This document shows positions 18,112 through 27,896 of a stretch of DNA of 64,000 nucleotides, piece after piece. Numbering within the stretch: the first letter of the stretch is position 1; the number at the start of each line of letters is the position of its first letter. Made by a program: the position numbers and the translations under genes. The stretch covers positions 1,709,057-1,773,056 of the forward strand of contig NZ_LMNF01000001.1 of the NCBI RefSeq assembly GCF_001422485.1, given 5' to 3'. Under the pieces are notes generated by a model that ran no database searches, was not told the DNA's origin, and saw only the letters and a list, made by a program, of their open reading frames with translations. The stretch is from Agreia sp. Leaf283. Lineage in GTDB: Bacteria; Actinomycetota; Actinomycetes; Actinomycetales; Microbacteriaceae.

Positions 18112-18507
18112 ATGGTGGAGTCAATCGCACGCGTGCGACACATCCGCGTCACCCCCATGAAGGCTCGTCGCGTCGTCAACATGATCCGCGGCAAGCAGGC
18201 AGTCGAAGCACTGGCGATCCTGAAGTTCGCGCCGCAGGGTGCGTCCGACCCGGTCTACAAGCTCGTCGCGTCCGCCATGGCGAACGCTCGGGTCAAGGCC
18301 GACGCGTCGAACAGCTACCTCGACGAGCAGGACCTGTTCGTCTCGGCCGCGTTCGTCGATGAGGGAACCACCCTCAAGCGTTTCCAGCCCCGTGCACAGG
18401 GCCGCGCGTTCCAGATTCTGAAGCGCACGAGCCACATCACGATCGTGCTGAACACGCCCGACGAGGCAGCAGTGGCAACGGCCACGAAGAAGGCAGGTAA
18501 GAAGTAA
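18112..18507 (+). CDS. rplV: 50S ribosomal protein L22
   Basis: A 131-residue protein whose beta-hairpin lines the exit tunnel. [20 protein letters not shown], the [20 protein letters not shown] strand and the [18 protein letters not shown] hairpin end mark it. AAAGGAGG at 18098-18105 gives the best Shine-Dalgarno of the operon. About 15 C-terminal residues (Ala/Lys-rich) extend past the usual end. It overlaps rpsC by one base (TAATG). Confidence 0.97.
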   Translation: MVESIARVRHIRVTPMKARRVVNMIRGKQAVEALAILKFAPQGASDPVYKLVASAMANARVKADASNSYLDEQDLFVSAAFVDEGTTLKRFQPRAQGRAFQILKRTSHITIVLNTPDEAAVATATKKAGKK

Positions 18508-19316
18508 TGGGACAGAAAGTAAACCCGTACGGCTTCCGTCTCGGTATCACCACCGACCACGTGTCGCGTTGGTTCTCCGACTCGACGAAGCCTGGGCAGC
18601 GCTACGCGGACTTCGTTGCAGAAGACGTCAAGATCCGCAAGCTGCTCAGCACCTCGCTCGATCGTGCCGGCGTCGCCCGCATCGAGATCGAGCGCACCCG
18701 TGACCGAGTTCGCGTCGACATCCACACCGCCCGTCCGGGCATCGTGATCGGTCGTCGTGGAGCCGAGGCCGAGCGCATCCGCACCGACCTCGAGAAGCTC
18801 ACGGGCAAGCAGATCCAGCTGAACATCCTCGAGGTCAAGAACCCCGAGGCCGAGGCCCAGCTCGTTGCACAGGGAATCGCGGAGCAGCTCACCGCTCGCG
18901 TCGCCTTCCGTCGTGCCATGCGCAAGGGAATGCAGGGCGCCCAGCGCACCGCATCGGTCAAGGGTGTTCGAATCCAGGTCTCCGGCCGTCTCGGCGGCGC
19001 CGAGATGAGCCGTTCGGAGTTCTACCGCGAGGGTCGCGTGCCGCTGCACACCCTTCGCGCGAACATCGACTACGGCTTCTACGAGGCCAAGACCACCTTC
19101 GGCCGCATCGGCGTGAAGGTCTGGATCTACAAGGGTGACATCACCAACAAGGAGCTTGCTCGCGAGCAGGCCAACCAGAAGTCGACGCGTCCCGACCGTC
19201 GTGACGACCGCCGCGATGGCGACCGTCCCCGTCGTGGTGCTGCCGGCACGAATTCAGGCGCTGGCGCCTCCGCCCCCAAGGCAGAGGCTCCCGTTGCAGC
19301 AGGAGTTGAGGCATAA
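18507..19316 (+). CDS. rpsC: 30S ribosomal protein S3
   Basis: A 269-residue protein at the mRNA entry channel. [17 protein letters not shown] opens it; the KH-type loop [16 protein letters not shown] and the [20 protein letters not shown] domain follow. After about residue 220 comes a 50-residue low-complexity tail ([18 protein letters not shown], then Ala/Pro), longer than in Escherichia coli S3 and of a type common in actinobacteria. The ATG overlaps the rplV stop. Confidence 0.98.
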   Translation: MGQKVNPYGFRLGITTDHVSRWFSDSTKPGQRYADFVAEDVKIRKLLSTSLDRAGVARIEIERTRDRVRVDIHTARPGIVIGRRGAEAERIRTDLEKLTGKQIQLNILEVKNPEAEAQLVAQGIAEQLTARVAFRRAMRKGMQGAQRTASVKGVRIQVSGRLGGAEMSRSEFYREGRVPLHTLRANIDYGFYEAKTTFGRIGVKVWIYKGDITNKELAREQANQKSTRPDRRDDRRDGDRPRRGAAGTNSGAGASAPKAEAPVAAGVEA

Positions 19317-19318
19317 CC

Positions 19319-19738
19319 ATGTTGATTCCACGCAGAGTCAAGCACCGCAAGCAGCACCACCCCGGACGCAGTGGCCACGCCACCGGCGGCACGACGGTCA
19401 GCTTCGGTGAGTACGGCATCCAGGCCCTCACCCCCGCCTATGTGACGAACCGCCAGATCGAGTCCGCTCGTATTGCGATGACCCGTCACATCAAGCGAGG
19501 CGGAAAGGTGTGGATCAACATCTACCCCGACCGCCCGCTCACCAAGAAGCCCGCCGAAACCCGCATGGGTTCCGGTAAGGGTTCACCCGAGTGGTGGGTT
19601 GCGAACGTCAAGCCGGGTCGCGTGCTCTTCGAGCTCAGCGGCGTCAGCGACACGATCGCACGCGAAGCCCTCACCCGGGCCATCCACAAGCTGCCGCTCA
19701 AGGCACGCATCATCAAGCGCGAGGAGGGCGACGCATAA
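19319..19738 (+). CDS. rplP: 50S ribosomal protein L16
   Basis: A 139-residue protein that positions A-site tRNA near the peptidyl transferase centre. [37 protein letters not shown], the [18 protein letters not shown] motif and [20 protein letters not shown] are diagnostic. ATG two bases after the rpsC stop; its own stop overlaps rpmC (TAATG). Confidence 0.98.
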   Translation: MLIPRRVKHRKQHHPGRSGHATGGTTVSFGEYGIQALTPAYVTNRQIESARIAMTRHIKRGGKVWINIYPDRPLTKKPAETRMGSGKGSPEWWVANVKPGRVLFELSGVSDTIAREALTRAIHKLPLKARIIKREEGDA

Positions 19739-20067
19739 TGGCGATCGGTTCCAAGGAGCTCGCCCCTGTCGAGCTCGACACATTCGAAGACGCCCGCCTG
19801 GTCGAAGAGCTGCGGAAGGCGAAGGAAGAACTGTTCAACCTTCGCTTCCAGTCGGCTACCGGCCAGCTCGAGAGCCACGGACGCCTGCGCGCCGTGAAGC
19901 GCGACATCTCGCGCATCTACACGATCATCCGTGAGCGTGAGCTGGGCATTCGTGCCACGCCCGCTCCGGTTGCCGTGGCTCCCAAGGCAGAAAAGAAAAG
20001 CAAGGCCAAGAAGGATGCGACCGCTTCGGCAGACGCCCCGGCCGCTGAGGCTGAGGAGGCCAAGTAA
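19738..20067 (+). CDS. rpmC: 50S ribosomal protein L29 with C-terminal extension
   Basis: A 109-residue protein at the tunnel exit next to L23. The two-helix L29 core spans residues about 10-75 ([20 protein letters not shown], then [20 protein letters not shown]). A roughly 35-residue Ala/Lys then Ala/Glu tail (starting [13 protein letters not shown]) makes it much longer than the usual 60-75. Start ATG at 19738, overlapping rplP; an upstream in-frame methionine would only add rplP-overlapping sequence. It overlaps rpsQ by one base. Confidence 0.96.
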   Translation: MAIGSKELAPVELDTFEDARLVEELRKAKEELFNLRFQSATGQLESHGRLRAVKRDISRIYTIIRERELGIRATPAPVAVAPKAEKKSKAKKDATASADAPAAEAEEAK

Positions 20068-20372
20068 TGGCAACGACTAAAGATGCGGCTGCAACGCCGG
20101 CCGACGAGACCACGGCAGCCCCCCGCGGCTACCGCAAGTCGCGTCGTGGATACGTCACGAGCGACAAGATGGAGAAGACCATCGTCGTCGAGGTCGAAGA
20201 CCGCGTGAAGCACCCCCTGTACGGCAAGGTCATCCGCCGCACGTCCAAGGTCAAGGTCCACGACGAGGCGAACTCCGCCGGCATCGGCGACCTCGTCCTC
20301 ATCAGCGAGACCCGTCCCCTCAGCGCCACGAAGCGCTGGCGCCTGGTCGAGATCCTCGAGAAGGCCAAGTAG
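20067..20372 (+). CDS. rpsQ: 30S ribosomal protein S17
   Basis: A 101-residue protein of the 30S body. The OB-fold core includes [40 protein letters not shown] and [18 protein letters not shown] 25-residue polar N-terminal extension ([18 protein letters not shown]) precedes it. Last gene of the S10 operon; rplN starts 35 bases later. Confidence 0.97.
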   Translation: MATTKDAAATPADETTAAPRGYRKSRRGYVTSDKMEKTIVVEVEDRVKHPLYGKVIRRTSKVKVHDEANSAGIGDLVLISETRPLSATKRWRLVEILEKAK

Positions 20373-20407
20373 GCCTCGCGCTTACTTCGCCTAAGGAAGA
20401 GTAGAAA

Positions 20408-20776
20408 ATGCTGCAGCAGGAATCCAGAGTCAAGGTCGCCGACAACACCGGCGCCAAGGAGCTCCTCACGATCCGCGTTCTCGGTGGCTCAGGCCGCCGG
20501 TACGCCGGTCTCGGTGACGTCATCGTCGCCACCGTCAAAGACGCGATCCCCGGCGGAAACGTCAAGAAGGGCGATGTGGTCAAGGCCGTCATCGTTCGCG
20601 TGAAGAAGCAGACCCGTCGTCCCGACGGTTCGTACATCAAGTTCGACGAGAACGCCGCAGTGATCTTGAAGACCGACGGTGACCCCCGTGGTACCCGTAT
20701 CTTCGGCCCGGTCGGCCGCGAGCTTCGCGACAAGAAGTTCATGAAGATCATCTCGCTGGCGCCGGAGGTTATCTAA
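20408..20776 (+). CDS. rplN: 50S ribosomal protein L14
   Basis: A 122-residue intersubunit-bridge protein and the binding site of Rsf[41 protein letters not shown] and [20 protein letters not shown] are typical. First gene of the spc operon; GGAAGAG about 12 bases upstream acts as ribosome site. No separate promoter is obvious in the 35-base gap, so it is probably co-transcribed with S10. Confidence 0.98.
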   Translation: MLQQESRVKVADNTGAKELLTIRVLGGSGRRYAGLGDVIVATVKDAIPGGNVKKGDVVKAVIVRVKKQTRRPDGSYIKFDENAAVILKTDGDPRGTRIFGPVGRELRDKKFMKIISLAPEVI

Positions 20777-20779
20777 GTC

Positions 20780-21139
20780 ATGGCAAACATCAAGAAGGGT
20801 GACCTCGTTCAGGTCATCACGGGCGCGACCCAGGCCCGCGGCGGAGACCGCGGCAAGCAGGGTCGTGTCCTCGAGGTACTCGTCGAGAAGAACCGCGTCG
20901 TCGTCGAGGGCGTGAACTTCATCACGAAGCACGTCCGCGTCGGACAGACCCAGCGGGGCACGAAGACCGGCGGCATCGAGACCCACGAGGCCCCGATCCA
21001 CGTGTCGAACGTCGCGATCGTCGATCCCGAGACCAAGAAGCCGACCCGCGTCGGTTTCCGCACCGAAGAGGTAACGAAGGACGGCGTCACCAAGACCGTC
21101 CGCATCCGTTACGCCAAGAAGTCAGGTAAGGACCTGTAA
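20780..21139 (+). CDS. rplX: 50S ribosomal protein L24
   Basis: A 119-residue assembly-initiator protein. The KOW motif [40 protein letters not shown] and [19 protein letters not shown] identify it. ATG 3 bases after rplN; the stop overlaps rplE by one base (TAATG). Confidence 0.97.
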   Translation: MANIKKGDLVQVITGATQARGGDRGKQGRVLEVLVEKNRVVVEGVNFITKHVRVGQTQRGTKTGGIETHEAPIHVSNVAIVDPETKKPTRVGFRTEEVTKDGVTKTVRIRYAKKSGKDL

Positions 21140-21729
21140 TGACCGATACTGCAGTGGTGTCTGGCAAAATCCAGCCCCGTCTCAAGCAGAAGTACCGCTC
21201 CGAGATCTCGAAGCAGCTCCAGGAGGAGTTCGGCTTCACGAACGTGCACCAGGTGCCCGGACTCGTGAAGATCGTGGTCAACACCGGTGTCGGCGAGGCC
21301 GCCCGCGACGGCAAGATCATCGATGGGGCCGTCAAGGACCTCACCGCGATCACGGGCCAGAAGCCGCAGGTCACCCTCGCCCGCAAGTCGATCGCCCAGT
21401 TCAAGCTTCGTGAGGGCCAGCCCATCGGCGCACACGTCACGCTTCGTGGCGACCGTGCCTGGGAGTTCCTCGACCGCCTGCTGTCGCTCGCGCTTCCCCG
21501 TATCCGCGACTTCCGTGGTCTCAGCGACAAGCAGTTCGACGGCCGTGGAAACTACACGTTCGGTCTGACCGAGCAGTCGATGTTCCACGAGATCGACCAG
21601 GACAAGATCGACCGCGTTCGTGGCTTCGACATCACCGTCGTCACGACCGCCAAGACCGACGACGAAGGTCGCGCGCTGCTCAAGGCGCTGGGCTTCCCGT
21701 TCCGCAACGCGGAGAACACTCCCGCATAG
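21139..21729 (+). CDS. rplE: 50S ribosomal protein L5
   Basis: A 196-residue protein binding 5S rRNA in the central protuberance. [56 protein letters not shown] and [20 protein letters not shown] are diagnostic. It is followed by a 183-base gap holding four hairpins where many actinobacteria carry rpsN. Confidence 0.98.
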   Translation: MTDTAVVSGKIQPRLKQKYRSEISKQLQEEFGFTNVHQVPGLVKIVVNTGVGEAARDGKIIDGAVKDLTAITGQKPQVTLARKSIAQFKLREGQPIGAHVTLRGDRAWEFLDRLLSLALPRIRDFRGLSDKQFDGRGNYTFGLTEQSMFHEIDQDKIDRVRGFDITVVTTAKTDDEGRALLKALGFPFRNAENTPA

Positions 21730-21734
21730 TCTCG

Positions 21735-21887
21735 TCCCGCGCGGTTTTCGACCGCGTGGGATAAGCTTTGTTGTTTGCCGTTTCGCCTGGGCCGTGTCTC
21801 ACGGTCCGGGCGTAACGCATGCAATGAAAGGCCTCGCAGGTTCTGCGGGGTTCACCACCAAAGGTCGGCACCCTCGTAAAGGGTGTC
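21735..21887 (+). promoter_or_regulatory. Four successive stem-loops between rplE and rpsH
   Basis: SL1: 11 bp, 21735-21745 with 21751-21761, followed by a T-rich stretch, terminator-like. SL2: 13 bp, 21784-21796 with 21800-21812. SL3: 8 bp, 21832-21839 with 21843-21850. SL4: 8 bp, 21867-21874 with 21880-21887. Each contains one or two G-U pairs, which argues for selection on RNA pairing. rpsN (S14) is missing from this position. Confidence 0.6.
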
Positions 21888-21912
21888 GAAACCAGGCGAA
21901 AGGCAACACACA

Positions 21913-22311
21913 ATGACAATGACAGATCCGGTCGCAGACATGCTGACCAGACTGCGCAACGCGAACTCGGCATACCACGACACCGTGTCCATGCCGCACT
22001 CGAAGCTCAAGTCTCACATCGCAGACATCCTCAAGGCCGAAGGTTACATCTCGGCGTGGGACGTCAAGGACGCAGAGGTCGGCAAGACCCTGACGCTCTC
22101 CCTCAAGTTCGGTCCGAACCGCGAGCGCTCCATTGCGGGCATCAAGCGCGTGTCGAAGCCGGGCCTCCGGGTCTACGCGAAGTCGACGGAGATCCCCACG
22201 GTTCTCGGTGGCCTCGGCGTTGCAATCCTCTCGACTTCCTCCGGTCTGCTCACAGACCGCCAGGCTTCCAAGAAGGGCGTGGGTGGGGAAGTCCTCGCCT
22301 ACGTTTGGTGA
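21913..22311 (+). CDS. rpsH: 30S ribosomal protein S8
   Basis: A 132-residue protein binding helix 21 of 16S r[23 protein letters not shown] begins it; [20 protein letters not shown] and [20 protein letters not shown] are the conserved C-terminal part. ATG at 21913 chosen because GAAAGG at 21898-21903 sits 9 bases upstream; the in-frame start at 21883 adds non-family residues. S8 autoregulates the spc operon in Escherichia coli through a site near rplE, so the hairpins just upstream are worth comparing. Confidence 0.97.
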   Translation: MTMTDPVADMLTRLRNANSAYHDTVSMPHSKLKSHIADILKAEGYISAWDVKDAEVGKTLTLSLKFGPNRERSIAGIKRVSKPGLRVYAKSTEIPTVLGGLGVAILSTSSGLLTDRQASKKGVGGEVLAYVW

Positions 22312-22317
22312 TTACTG

Positions 22318-22854
22318 ATGTCACGTATTGGACGACTTCCCATTGAGATCCCTGCTGGGGTCGAAGTAAAGATCGACGGCCAGGCCGTCGCCGTCAAGGG
22401 ACCGAAGGGTGAGCTCGCGCTCACCGTTGCAAGTCCCATCGAGGTCAAGATCGAGGATGGCCAGGTTCTGGTCACCCGTCCCGACGACGAGCGCGAGTCG
22501 CGTTCGCTGCACGGTCTTACCCGTACCCTGATCGCCAACCAGATCATCGGTGTCACCGAGGGCTACTCCAAGAGCCTCGAGGTCGTCGGTACCGGTTACC
22601 GCGTTGCAGCCAAGGGCGCCAGCGTCGAGTTCGCGCTCGGCTACTCGCACCCGATCACCGTCGAGCCGCCCGCGGGCATCAGCTTCTCGGTCGAGGGCGT
22701 CAACAAGCTCACGGTCACCGGAATCGACAAGCAGGCCGTCGGTGAGGTTGCCGCAAACATTCGTAAGTTGCGCAAGCCCGAGCCCTACAAGGGCAAGGGT
22801 GTGCGTTACGCCGGCGAGGTCGTTCGCCGCAAGGCCGGAAAGAGTGGTAAGTAA
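22318..22854 (+). CDS. rplF: 50S ribosomal protein L6
   Basis: A 178-residue protein with two repeated alpha/beta domains near the factor-binding site. [20 protein letters not shown], the middle [20 protein letters not shown] and the C-terminal [20 protein letters not shown] are typical. It lies 6 bases after rpsH and 2 bases before rplR. Confidence 0.98.
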   Translation: MSRIGRLPIEIPAGVEVKIDGQAVAVKGPKGELALTVASPIEVKIEDGQVLVTRPDDERESRSLHGLTRTLIANQIIGVTEGYSKSLEVVGTGYRVAAKGASVEFALGYSHPITVEPPAGISFSVEGVNKLTVTGIDKQAVGEVAANIRKLRKPEPYKGKGVRYAGEVVRRKAGKSGK

Positions 22855-22856
22855 CC

Positions 22857-23228
22857 ATGGGTCTCGGAACTAGAGGAAAGAGCAAGTCTGCTGCGCGTTC
22901 GCGCCGGCACGACCGTCTCCGCAAGAAGGTCGAGGGCACTGCCCTCCGCCCCCGTCTCGTCGTGACTCGATCGGCTCGCCACGTCTTCGTGCAGGTCGTC
23001 GATGACGCACTGGGTCACACCCTCGCGTCGGCATCGACCCTCGAGGTCGACATGCGATCGTTCGACGGCGACAAGACCGCCAAGGCACGCAAGGTCGGCG
23101 AACTCGTCGCCGAGCGCGCGAAGTCAGCCGGCATCGAAGCAGTCGTCTTCGACCGCGGCGGAAACCGCTACGCAGGACGCGTCGCGGCTATCGCCGAGGG
23201 CGCTCGTGAAGGTGGGCTGAACCTGTGA
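22857..23228 (+). CDS. rplR: 50S ribosomal protein L18
   Basis: A 123-residue 5S rRNA-binding protein. [20 protein letters not shown] and [20 protein letters not shown], then [20 protein letters not shown] and [20 protein letters not shown], are diagnostic. The stop TGA overlaps a GTG that is one possible start of rpsE. Confidence 0.98.
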   Translation: MGLGTRGKSKSAARSRRHDRLRKKVEGTALRPRLVVTRSARHVFVQVVDDALGHTLASASTLEVDMRSFDGDKTAKARKVGELVAERAKSAGIEAVVFDRGGNRYAGRVAAIAEGAREGGLNL

Positions 23229-23257
23229 GCACCGAAAACACTACTAAGGAGAACGCT

Positions 23258-23929
23258 GTGGCTGTTGAAGCCCCGGTAGAGACCGCCGCATCGACGGAGG
23301 CAAACCAGACCGAGCCCCGCGAGGCTCGTCGCGGAGGCCGTGAGCGCAACCCCAACCGCGGAGACCGCGGAAGCCGCGACGCCGAGAAGAGCCAGTTCCT
23401 CGAGCGCGTCGTCACGATCAACCGCGTGTCCAAGGTCGTCAAGGGTGGTCGTCGCTTCAGCTTCACCGCGCTGGTCGTCGTCGGAGACGGCAACGGACTC
23501 GTCGGCGTCGGCTACGGCAAGGCCCGCGAGGTTCCCACCGCCATCTCGAAGGGCGTCGAAGAGGCCAAGAAGAACTTCTTCCGCGTTCCCCGCGTCGGCA
23601 ACACCATTCCGCACCCGGTTCAGGGAGAGGCCGCCGCAGGCGTCGTTCTCCTTCGTCCCGCGGCCGCCGGTACCGGTGTTATCGCAGGTGGCCCCGTCCG
23701 CGCCGTGCTCGAGTGCGCCGGCATCCACGACGTCCTCTCGAAGTCGCTCGGTTCGTCGAACACGATCAACATCGTGCACGCGACCGTCGAGGCTCTGAAG
23801 ATGCTCGAGGAGCCCCGCGCCGTCGCCGCACGTCGTGGTCTTTCCTACGAAGACGTGGCTCCGGCCCGTCTGCTCCGCACCGAGGCAGCGCTTCGCGAGG
23901 CCGCGGCAACTGCGAAGGCAGGTGCATGA
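23258..23929 (+). CDS. rpsE: 30S ribosomal protein S5
   Basis: A 223-residue protein (from this start) for decoding accuracy and mRNA unwinding at the entry channel. The core has [40 protein letters not shown] and [20 protein letters not shown]. Two in-frame GTG starts exist. The one at 23258 has AAGGAG at 23246-23251, ideally spaced. The one at 23225 overlaps the rplR stop (GTGA) and would add 11 residues without a clear Shine-Dalgarno. I prefer 23258, but re-initiation at 23225 is possible. The first 45 residues are a low-complexity extension. Confidence 0.95.
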   Translation: MAVEAPVETAASTEANQTEPREARRGGRERNPNRGDRGSRDAEKSQFLERVVTINRVSKVVKGGRRFSFTALVVVGDGNGLVGVGYGKAREVPTAISKGVEEAKKNFFRVPRVGNTIPHPVQGEAAAGVVLLRPAAAGTGVIAGGPVRAVLECAGIHDVLSKSLGSSNTINIVHATVEALKMLEEPRAVAARRGLSYEDVAPARLLRTEAALREAAATAKAGA

Positions 23930-24114
23930 TGGCCGCGCGCCTCAAGGTAACCCAGATCAAGTCCAAAGTCAGTGAGAAGCAGTACCAGCGCGATACCCTT
24001 CGCAGCCTGGGACTCAAGCGCATCGGCGACGTCACCATCCGCGAGGACAACTCGCAGAACCGTGGCTACGTCAACACCGTCGCTCACCTGGTGAAGGTTG
24101 AGGAGATTGACTAA
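23929..24114 (+). CDS. rpmD: 50S ribosomal protein L30
   Basis: A 61-residue protein of the typical bacterial length. [36 protein letters not shown] and [14 protein letters not shown] identify it. The sequence ATGATG gives two adjacent starts; the second (23929) forms a TGATG junction with rpsE. The stop overlaps rplO (TAATG). Confidence 0.96.
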   Translation: MAARLKVTQIKSKVSEKQYQRDTLRSLGLKRIGDVTIREDNSQNRGYVNTVAHLVKVEEID

Positions 24115-24803
24115 TGGCTGAAGAAGCTAAGAAGGAGACGGCCGCCAAGGCTGCTCCGAAGAAGGCCGCTGCTCCCAAGGCAGAGACCGCCGCGAAGGCT
24201 CCGAAGGCCGCCAAGGCCGAGGCCGCCCCCAAGGCGGAGAAGGCTGCCGCGCCCAAGAAGGCCGCTGCCCCCAAGGCAGACAAGGCCGAGGCCGCCGCTG
24301 CAGCTCCCAAGGCTGCTGCGAAAGCTGAGCCGAAGGCTGCCAAGACCGAAGAGGTCGCTCCCCGTGAGCAGGTCCTCAAGGTTCACCACCTTCGCCCCGC
24401 ACCCGGTGCCAAGAAGGCGCGTACGCGCGTCGGTCGTGGTGAGGGATCCAAGGGTAAGACCGCCGGTCGTGGAACCAAGGGCACGAAGGCCCGTTACCAG
24501 GTCCGCGTCGGATTCGAGGGTGGGCAGATGCCTCTGCACATGCGCACCCCGAAGCTGCGTGGTTTCAAGAACCCGTTCCGCGTCGAGTACCAGGTCGTGA
24601 ACCTGGAGAAGCTCGCCGAGCTGTACCCCGCAGGTGGAGAGGTCACGATCAGTGACCTCGTCGCCAAGGGTGCCGTCCGCAACAACGAGAAGGTCAAAGT
24701 TCTCGGGCAGGGCGACATTACGGTTAAGCTGAACGTTGCAGTCGACAAGGTCTCCGGTTCAGCCGAACAGAAGATCGTTGCCGCCGGTGGCTCCGTAAAG
24801 TAA
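24114..24803 (+). CDS. rplO: 50S ribosomal protein L15 with a histone-H1-like N-terminal extension
   Basis: A 229-residue protein; the L15 core (residues about 88-229) has [58 protein letters not shown] and the [14 protein letters not shown] end. Residues 1-85 are almost only Ala, Lys, Pro and Glu in repeated units such as [11 protein letters not shown] and [14 protein letters not shown]. Typical bacterial L15 is about 145-150 residues. No in-frame start lies between the extension and the core, and the TAATG junction with rpmD fixes the start, so the extension is translated. Its function is unknown; the composition resembles H1-like nucleic-acid-binding tails. Confidence 0.95.
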   Translation: MAEEAKKETAAKAAPKKAAAPKAETAAKAPKAAKAEAAPKAEKAAAPKKAAAPKADKAEAAAAAPKAAAKAEPKAAKTEEVAPREQVLKVHHLRPAPGAKKARTRVGRGEGSKGKTAGRGTKGTKARYQVRVGFEGGQMPLHMRTPKLRGFKNPFRVEYQVVNLEKLAELYPAGGEVTISDLVAKGAVRNNEKVKVLGQGDITVKLNVAVDKVSGSAEQKIVAAGGSVK

Positions 24804-24896
24804 CGCACCTTCCGGTGCGGCGGGTGTTCATTCACCCGCCCGCTACGGTTTCGACGAGAGCCCCCGATAGACTCCCTGAGTCTGCCGGGGGCTTTC
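24804..24896 (+). terminator. Three stacked hairpins between rplO and secY, the last terminator-like
   Basis: CGCACC/GGTGCG (24804-24819, TTCC loop), GGCGGGTG/CACCCGCC (24819-24840, 6-base loop), and AGCCCCCG...CGGGGGCT (24859-24893) with an inner AGACT/AGTCT, followed by TTTCG. The last is a plausible intrinsic terminator or attenuator, reducing secY-adk-map relative to the ribosomal genes. Confidence 0.6.
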
Positions 24897-24932
24897 GCGC
24901 CATCACTTTCGCCAATTAGCAGGAGGCATTTT

Positions 24933-26255
24933 TTGTTTAGAGCCGTCGCGCGGATCTTCCGCACCCCGGATCTCCGCCGGAAGATCGGGTTCACGCTCGG
25001 CATCGTCGCACTGTTCCGTCTGGGATCCTTCATCCCCGCGCCATTCGTGGACTTCGGAAACGTGCAGTTGTGCCTCGCTGCGAACCAAAACACGTCGGGC
25101 CTCTACGAGCTCGTCAACCTCTTCTCCGGTGGCGCTCTCCTGCAGTTGAGCATCTTCGCGCTGGGAATCATGCCGTACATCACGGCATCGATCATCACCC
25201 AGCTGCTGCGCGTGGTCATCCCGCACTTCGAGACTCTCCACAAGGAGGGCCAGGCCGGGCAGTCCAAGCTCACGCAGTACACGCGATACCTCACCATCGC
25301 CCTCGCCGTGCTGCAGTCGACGACGCTCATCACGGTCGCTCGCTCGGGAGCCCTCTTCGGCACCACGACGGTGGCGGAGTGCACGCAGCTCATCACCGAC
25401 GACGCCTGGTACGCGATCATGCTCATGGTCATCACCATGACCGCCGGCACCGGACTCATCATGTGGATGGGCGAGCTCATCACCGAGCGCGGCATCGGCA
25501 ACGGCATGTCGCTGCTGATCTTCACCTCGATCGCGGCGCAGTTCCCCACCTCGCTCTGGAGCATCGCTCAGGCCAAGGGCTTCGAGACATTCCTCCTGGT
25601 CATAGCCGTCGGTCTGGTGATCGTCGCGGCCGTCGTGTTCGTCGAACAGTCCCAGAGACGCATCCCCGTTCAATACGCCAAGCGCATGGTGGGCAGGCGA
25701 ACCTACGGCGGAAACAACACGTACATCCCGATCAAGGTCAACATGGCGGGCGTCGTTCCCGTGATCTTCGCCTCGTCGCTTCTGTACCTGCCGGCGCTCA
25801 TCGCCCAGTTCAACCAGCCCGCCGCCGGTCAGACACCGGCCGCGTGGGTCACCTGGGTCACGAACTACCTCACCAAGGGCGATCACCCGCTCTACATGCT
25901 TCTCTACTTCCTGCTCATCGTCGGATTCACGTACTTCTACGTTGCGATCACCTTCAACCCTGAAGAGGTCGCCGACAACATGAAGAAGTACGGCGGCTTC
26001 ATCCCCGGCATCCGTGCGGGTCGCCCGACGGCCGAGTACCTCGACTACGTGCTGACCCGCGTCACCCTGCCGGGCTCGATCTATCTGGGTCTCATCGCCC
26101 TGATTCCCCTGATAGCGCTCGCGCTGGTCGGCGCCACCTCGAACTTCCCGTTCGGTGGAGCCTCCATCCTGATCGTGGTCGGCGTGGGCCTCGAGACCGT
26201 CAAGCAGATCGACTCGCAGCTGCAGCAGCGGCATTACGAAGGCCTCCTGCGATGA
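24933..26255 (+). CDS. secY: Preprotein translocase subunit SecY
   Basis: A 440-residue, ten-helix channel of the Sec translocon. [20 protein letters not shown] begins it; the plug region, [14 protein letters not shown] (helix 2b), [13 protein letters not shown] and the C-terminal [20 protein letters not shown] are characteristic. The start is TTG at 24933 with AGGAGG at 24921-24926, a 6-base spacer; no ATG alternative keeps the N-terminus. The ATGA overlap with adk shows coupling. It follows three hairpins after rplO. Confidence 0.97.
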   Translation: MFRAVARIFRTPDLRRKIGFTLGIVALFRLGSFIPAPFVDFGNVQLCLAANQNTSGLYELVNLFSGGALLQLSIFALGIMPYITASIITQLLRVVIPHFETLHKEGQAGQSKLTQYTRYLTIALAVLQSTTLITVARSGALFGTTTVAECTQLITDDAWYAIMLMVITMTAGTGLIMWMGELITERGIGNGMSLLIFTSIAAQFPTSLWSIAQAKGFETFLLVIAVGLVIVAAVVFVEQSQRRIPVQYAKRMVGRRTYGGNNTYIPIKVNMAGVVPVIFASSLLYLPALIAQFNQPAAGQTPAAWVTWVTNYLTKGDHPLYMLLYFLLIVGFTYFYVAITFNPEEVADNMKKYGGFIPGIRAGRPTAEYLDYVLTRVTLPGSIYLGLIALIPLIALALVGATSNFPFGGASILIVVGVGLETVKQIDSQLQQRHYEGLLR

Positions 26256-26848
26256 CGTCGGTCGACACGGTCACGGGAACCGTGCGGCTGCTGATCATCG
26301 GTCCTCCCGGGGCCGGCAAGGGCACGCAGGCGGCGAAGCTGGCCGAGATCTACGGTATTCCTGCGATCTCGACCGGTGACATCTTCCGAGCCAACATCAA
26401 AGAGGGCACCGAGCTGGGCAAGCAGGTGCAGGCGATCGTCGAGTCGGGCTCCTACGTGCCCGATTCCCTCACGAACGATCTCGTTCGCGATCGATTGACT
26501 CAGCCCGACGTGGTGGGCGGTTTCCTGCTCGACGGGTATCCGCGCACGACCGAGCAGGTCGACGAACTCGATCGCATCCTCGCCCAGGACGGCGCGCGCC
26601 TCGACGCCGTCGTGCAGCTGGTCGCCGACGTCGACGAGGTCGTCGATCGGCTGCGCAAGCGCGCCCTGGTCGAAGGTCGGGCCGACGACACCGAAGAGGT
26701 GCTCCGTCACCGCCAGGAGGTCTACGCAGACCAGACGGCGCCGCTGATCGACGTCTACGCGAGCCGAGGGCTCGTCGTGGCCGTCGACGCACTGGGCGCG
26801 GTCGACGAGGTCACCGAGCGCATCGTCACCGCCCTCGCGGCGCGATGA
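26252..26848 (+). CDS. adk: Adenylate kinase
   Basis: A 198-residue enzyme interconverting ATP + AMP and 2 ADP. P-loop [19 protein letters not shown]-binding [31 protein letters not shown]. The LID is short ([19 protein letters not shown]), as in the short-type actinobacterial kinases without a zinc finger. ATG at 26252 overlaps secY by 4 bases. The first 10 residues are an extra polar stretch; a GTG at 26281 is too close to the P-loop to be preferred. ATGA overlap with map. Confidence 0.97.
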   Translation: MTSVDTVTGTVRLLIIGPPGAGKGTQAAKLAEIYGIPAISTGDIFRANIKEGTELGKQVQAIVESGSYVPDSLTNDLVRDRLTQPDVVGGFLLDGYPRTTEQVDELDRILAQDGARLDAVVQLVADVDEVVDRLRKRALVEGRADDTEEVLRHRQEVYADQTAPLIDVYASRGLVVAVDALGAVDEVTERIVTALAAR

Positions 26849-27675
26849 GCTTTCGAAAGAACATCTACAAGACGCCAGACGAGCTGAGGCTCATGGTGCG
26901 TCCGGGCGCACTCACGGCCGCGTCTCTCGACGCGGTCCGTGCGGCCATCCGGCCCGGCATCACGACCCTCGAGCTCGACGCCATCGCCGAGAGGGTGATC
27001 GTCGAGGGCGGGGGAGTGTCGAACTTCAAGCTCGTTCCGGGCTACCGGCACACCATCTGCGCATCGGTCAACGACGACGTGGTGCACGGCATCCCGGGCG
27101 ACCGCGTGCTGCAGCCGGGCGACATCGTGTCGATCGACAACGGCGCCGAGGTCGACGGCTGGAACGGCGACTCGGCCTTCACCGTCGTCATCCCCGACGA
27201 TTCCCGTCCGCAGCTCGTGGCCGAAAGAAAACGACTCAGCGACGTCACCGAGGGCTCTCTGTGGGCCGGCATCGCCCGCCTCAGCACGGCCCGTCACCTG
27301 AACGAGGTGGGCGAGGCGATCGAGGAGTACATCGAGGCGCAGGGAACGTTCGGCATCGTCACCGACTACATCGGGCACGGCATCGGTCGCAGCATGCACG
27401 AGGCACCGCCCGTCTTCAACTACAGGGTCAGGGCCAAGGGGCCCGACGTCAGGCCCGGCCTCGTCGTCGCCATCGAACCGATGGTCACGCTGGGGTCGAT
27501 CGAGACCTTCGTGCGCGAAGACGACTGGACCGTCGCGACCGACGACGGCAGCGTCGCAGCGCACTGGGAGCACTCCGTCGCTGTCCACGCCGACGGCATC
27601 TGGGTCACGACCGCGCACGACGGCGGCGCGGCGGGCCTGGCCCCCTTCGGCGTCACCCCGACCCCCATCCGCTAA
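26845..27675 (+). CDS. map: Methionine aminopeptidase, type I
   Basis: A 276-residue metalloprotease removing the initiator methionine. Conserved residues are visible: [10 protein letters not shown] (substrate histidine), the ligands in [18 protein letters not shown] (two Asp 11 residues apart), [14 protein letters not shown] (His), [11 protein letters not shown] (Glu) and HWEHSVAVH (Glu). ATG overlaps adk (ATGA). It closes the secY-adk-map set. In many actinobacteria infA follows directly; here a REP array and about 15 kb of other genes intervene. Confidence 0.97.
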   Translation: MSFRKNIYKTPDELRLMVRPGALTAASLDAVRAAIRPGITTLELDAIAERVIVEGGGVSNFKLVPGYRHTICASVNDDVVHGIPGDRVLQPGDIVSIDNGAEVDGWNGDSAFTVVIPDDSRPQLVAERKRLSDVTEGSLWAGIARLSTARHLNEVGEAIEEYIEAQGTFGIVTDYIGHGIGRSMHEAPPVFNYRVRAKGPDVRPGLVVAIEPMVTLGSIETFVREDDWTVATDDGSVAAHWEHSVAVHADGIWVTTAHDGGAAGLAPFGVTPTPIR

Positions 27676-27692
27676 CCCCGCGGTCTGCTGCG

Positions 27693-27845
27693 CTTCGACA
27701 GGCTCAGCGAGCGGAAGTCTCCGTTCCCTGAGCCTGTCGAAGGGACTGGTGCGCTTCGACAGGCTCAGCGAGCGGTAGTCTCCGTTCCCTGAGCTTGTCG
27801 AAGGGGGTCGTGAGGGTCCGTGCGCTTCGACAGGGTCGGCGAACG
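27693..27845. repeat. Alternating REP-like elements (TTCGACAGGCTCAG family)
   Basis: Five elements alternate in orientation: plus-strand CTTCGACAGGCTCAGCGAGCG near 27693, 27753 and 27823 (the last degenerate), and the reverse GTTCCCTGAGCCTGTCGAAGG near 27724 and 27784. Neighbouring units can fold into long hairpins. The stretch 27676-27896 holds nothing else. Confidence 0.85.
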
Positions 27846-27896
27846 GGCCTGTGGAGAACTCCCGCGCCCGCCATCACGGCCGCGCCACACTGTGGC

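Noticed and set aside
27795..27896. N-terminal extension of the GIY-YIG protein from ATG 27795
   Set aside because: The extra codons are REP-element sequence; the domain begins right at the ATG at 27897.
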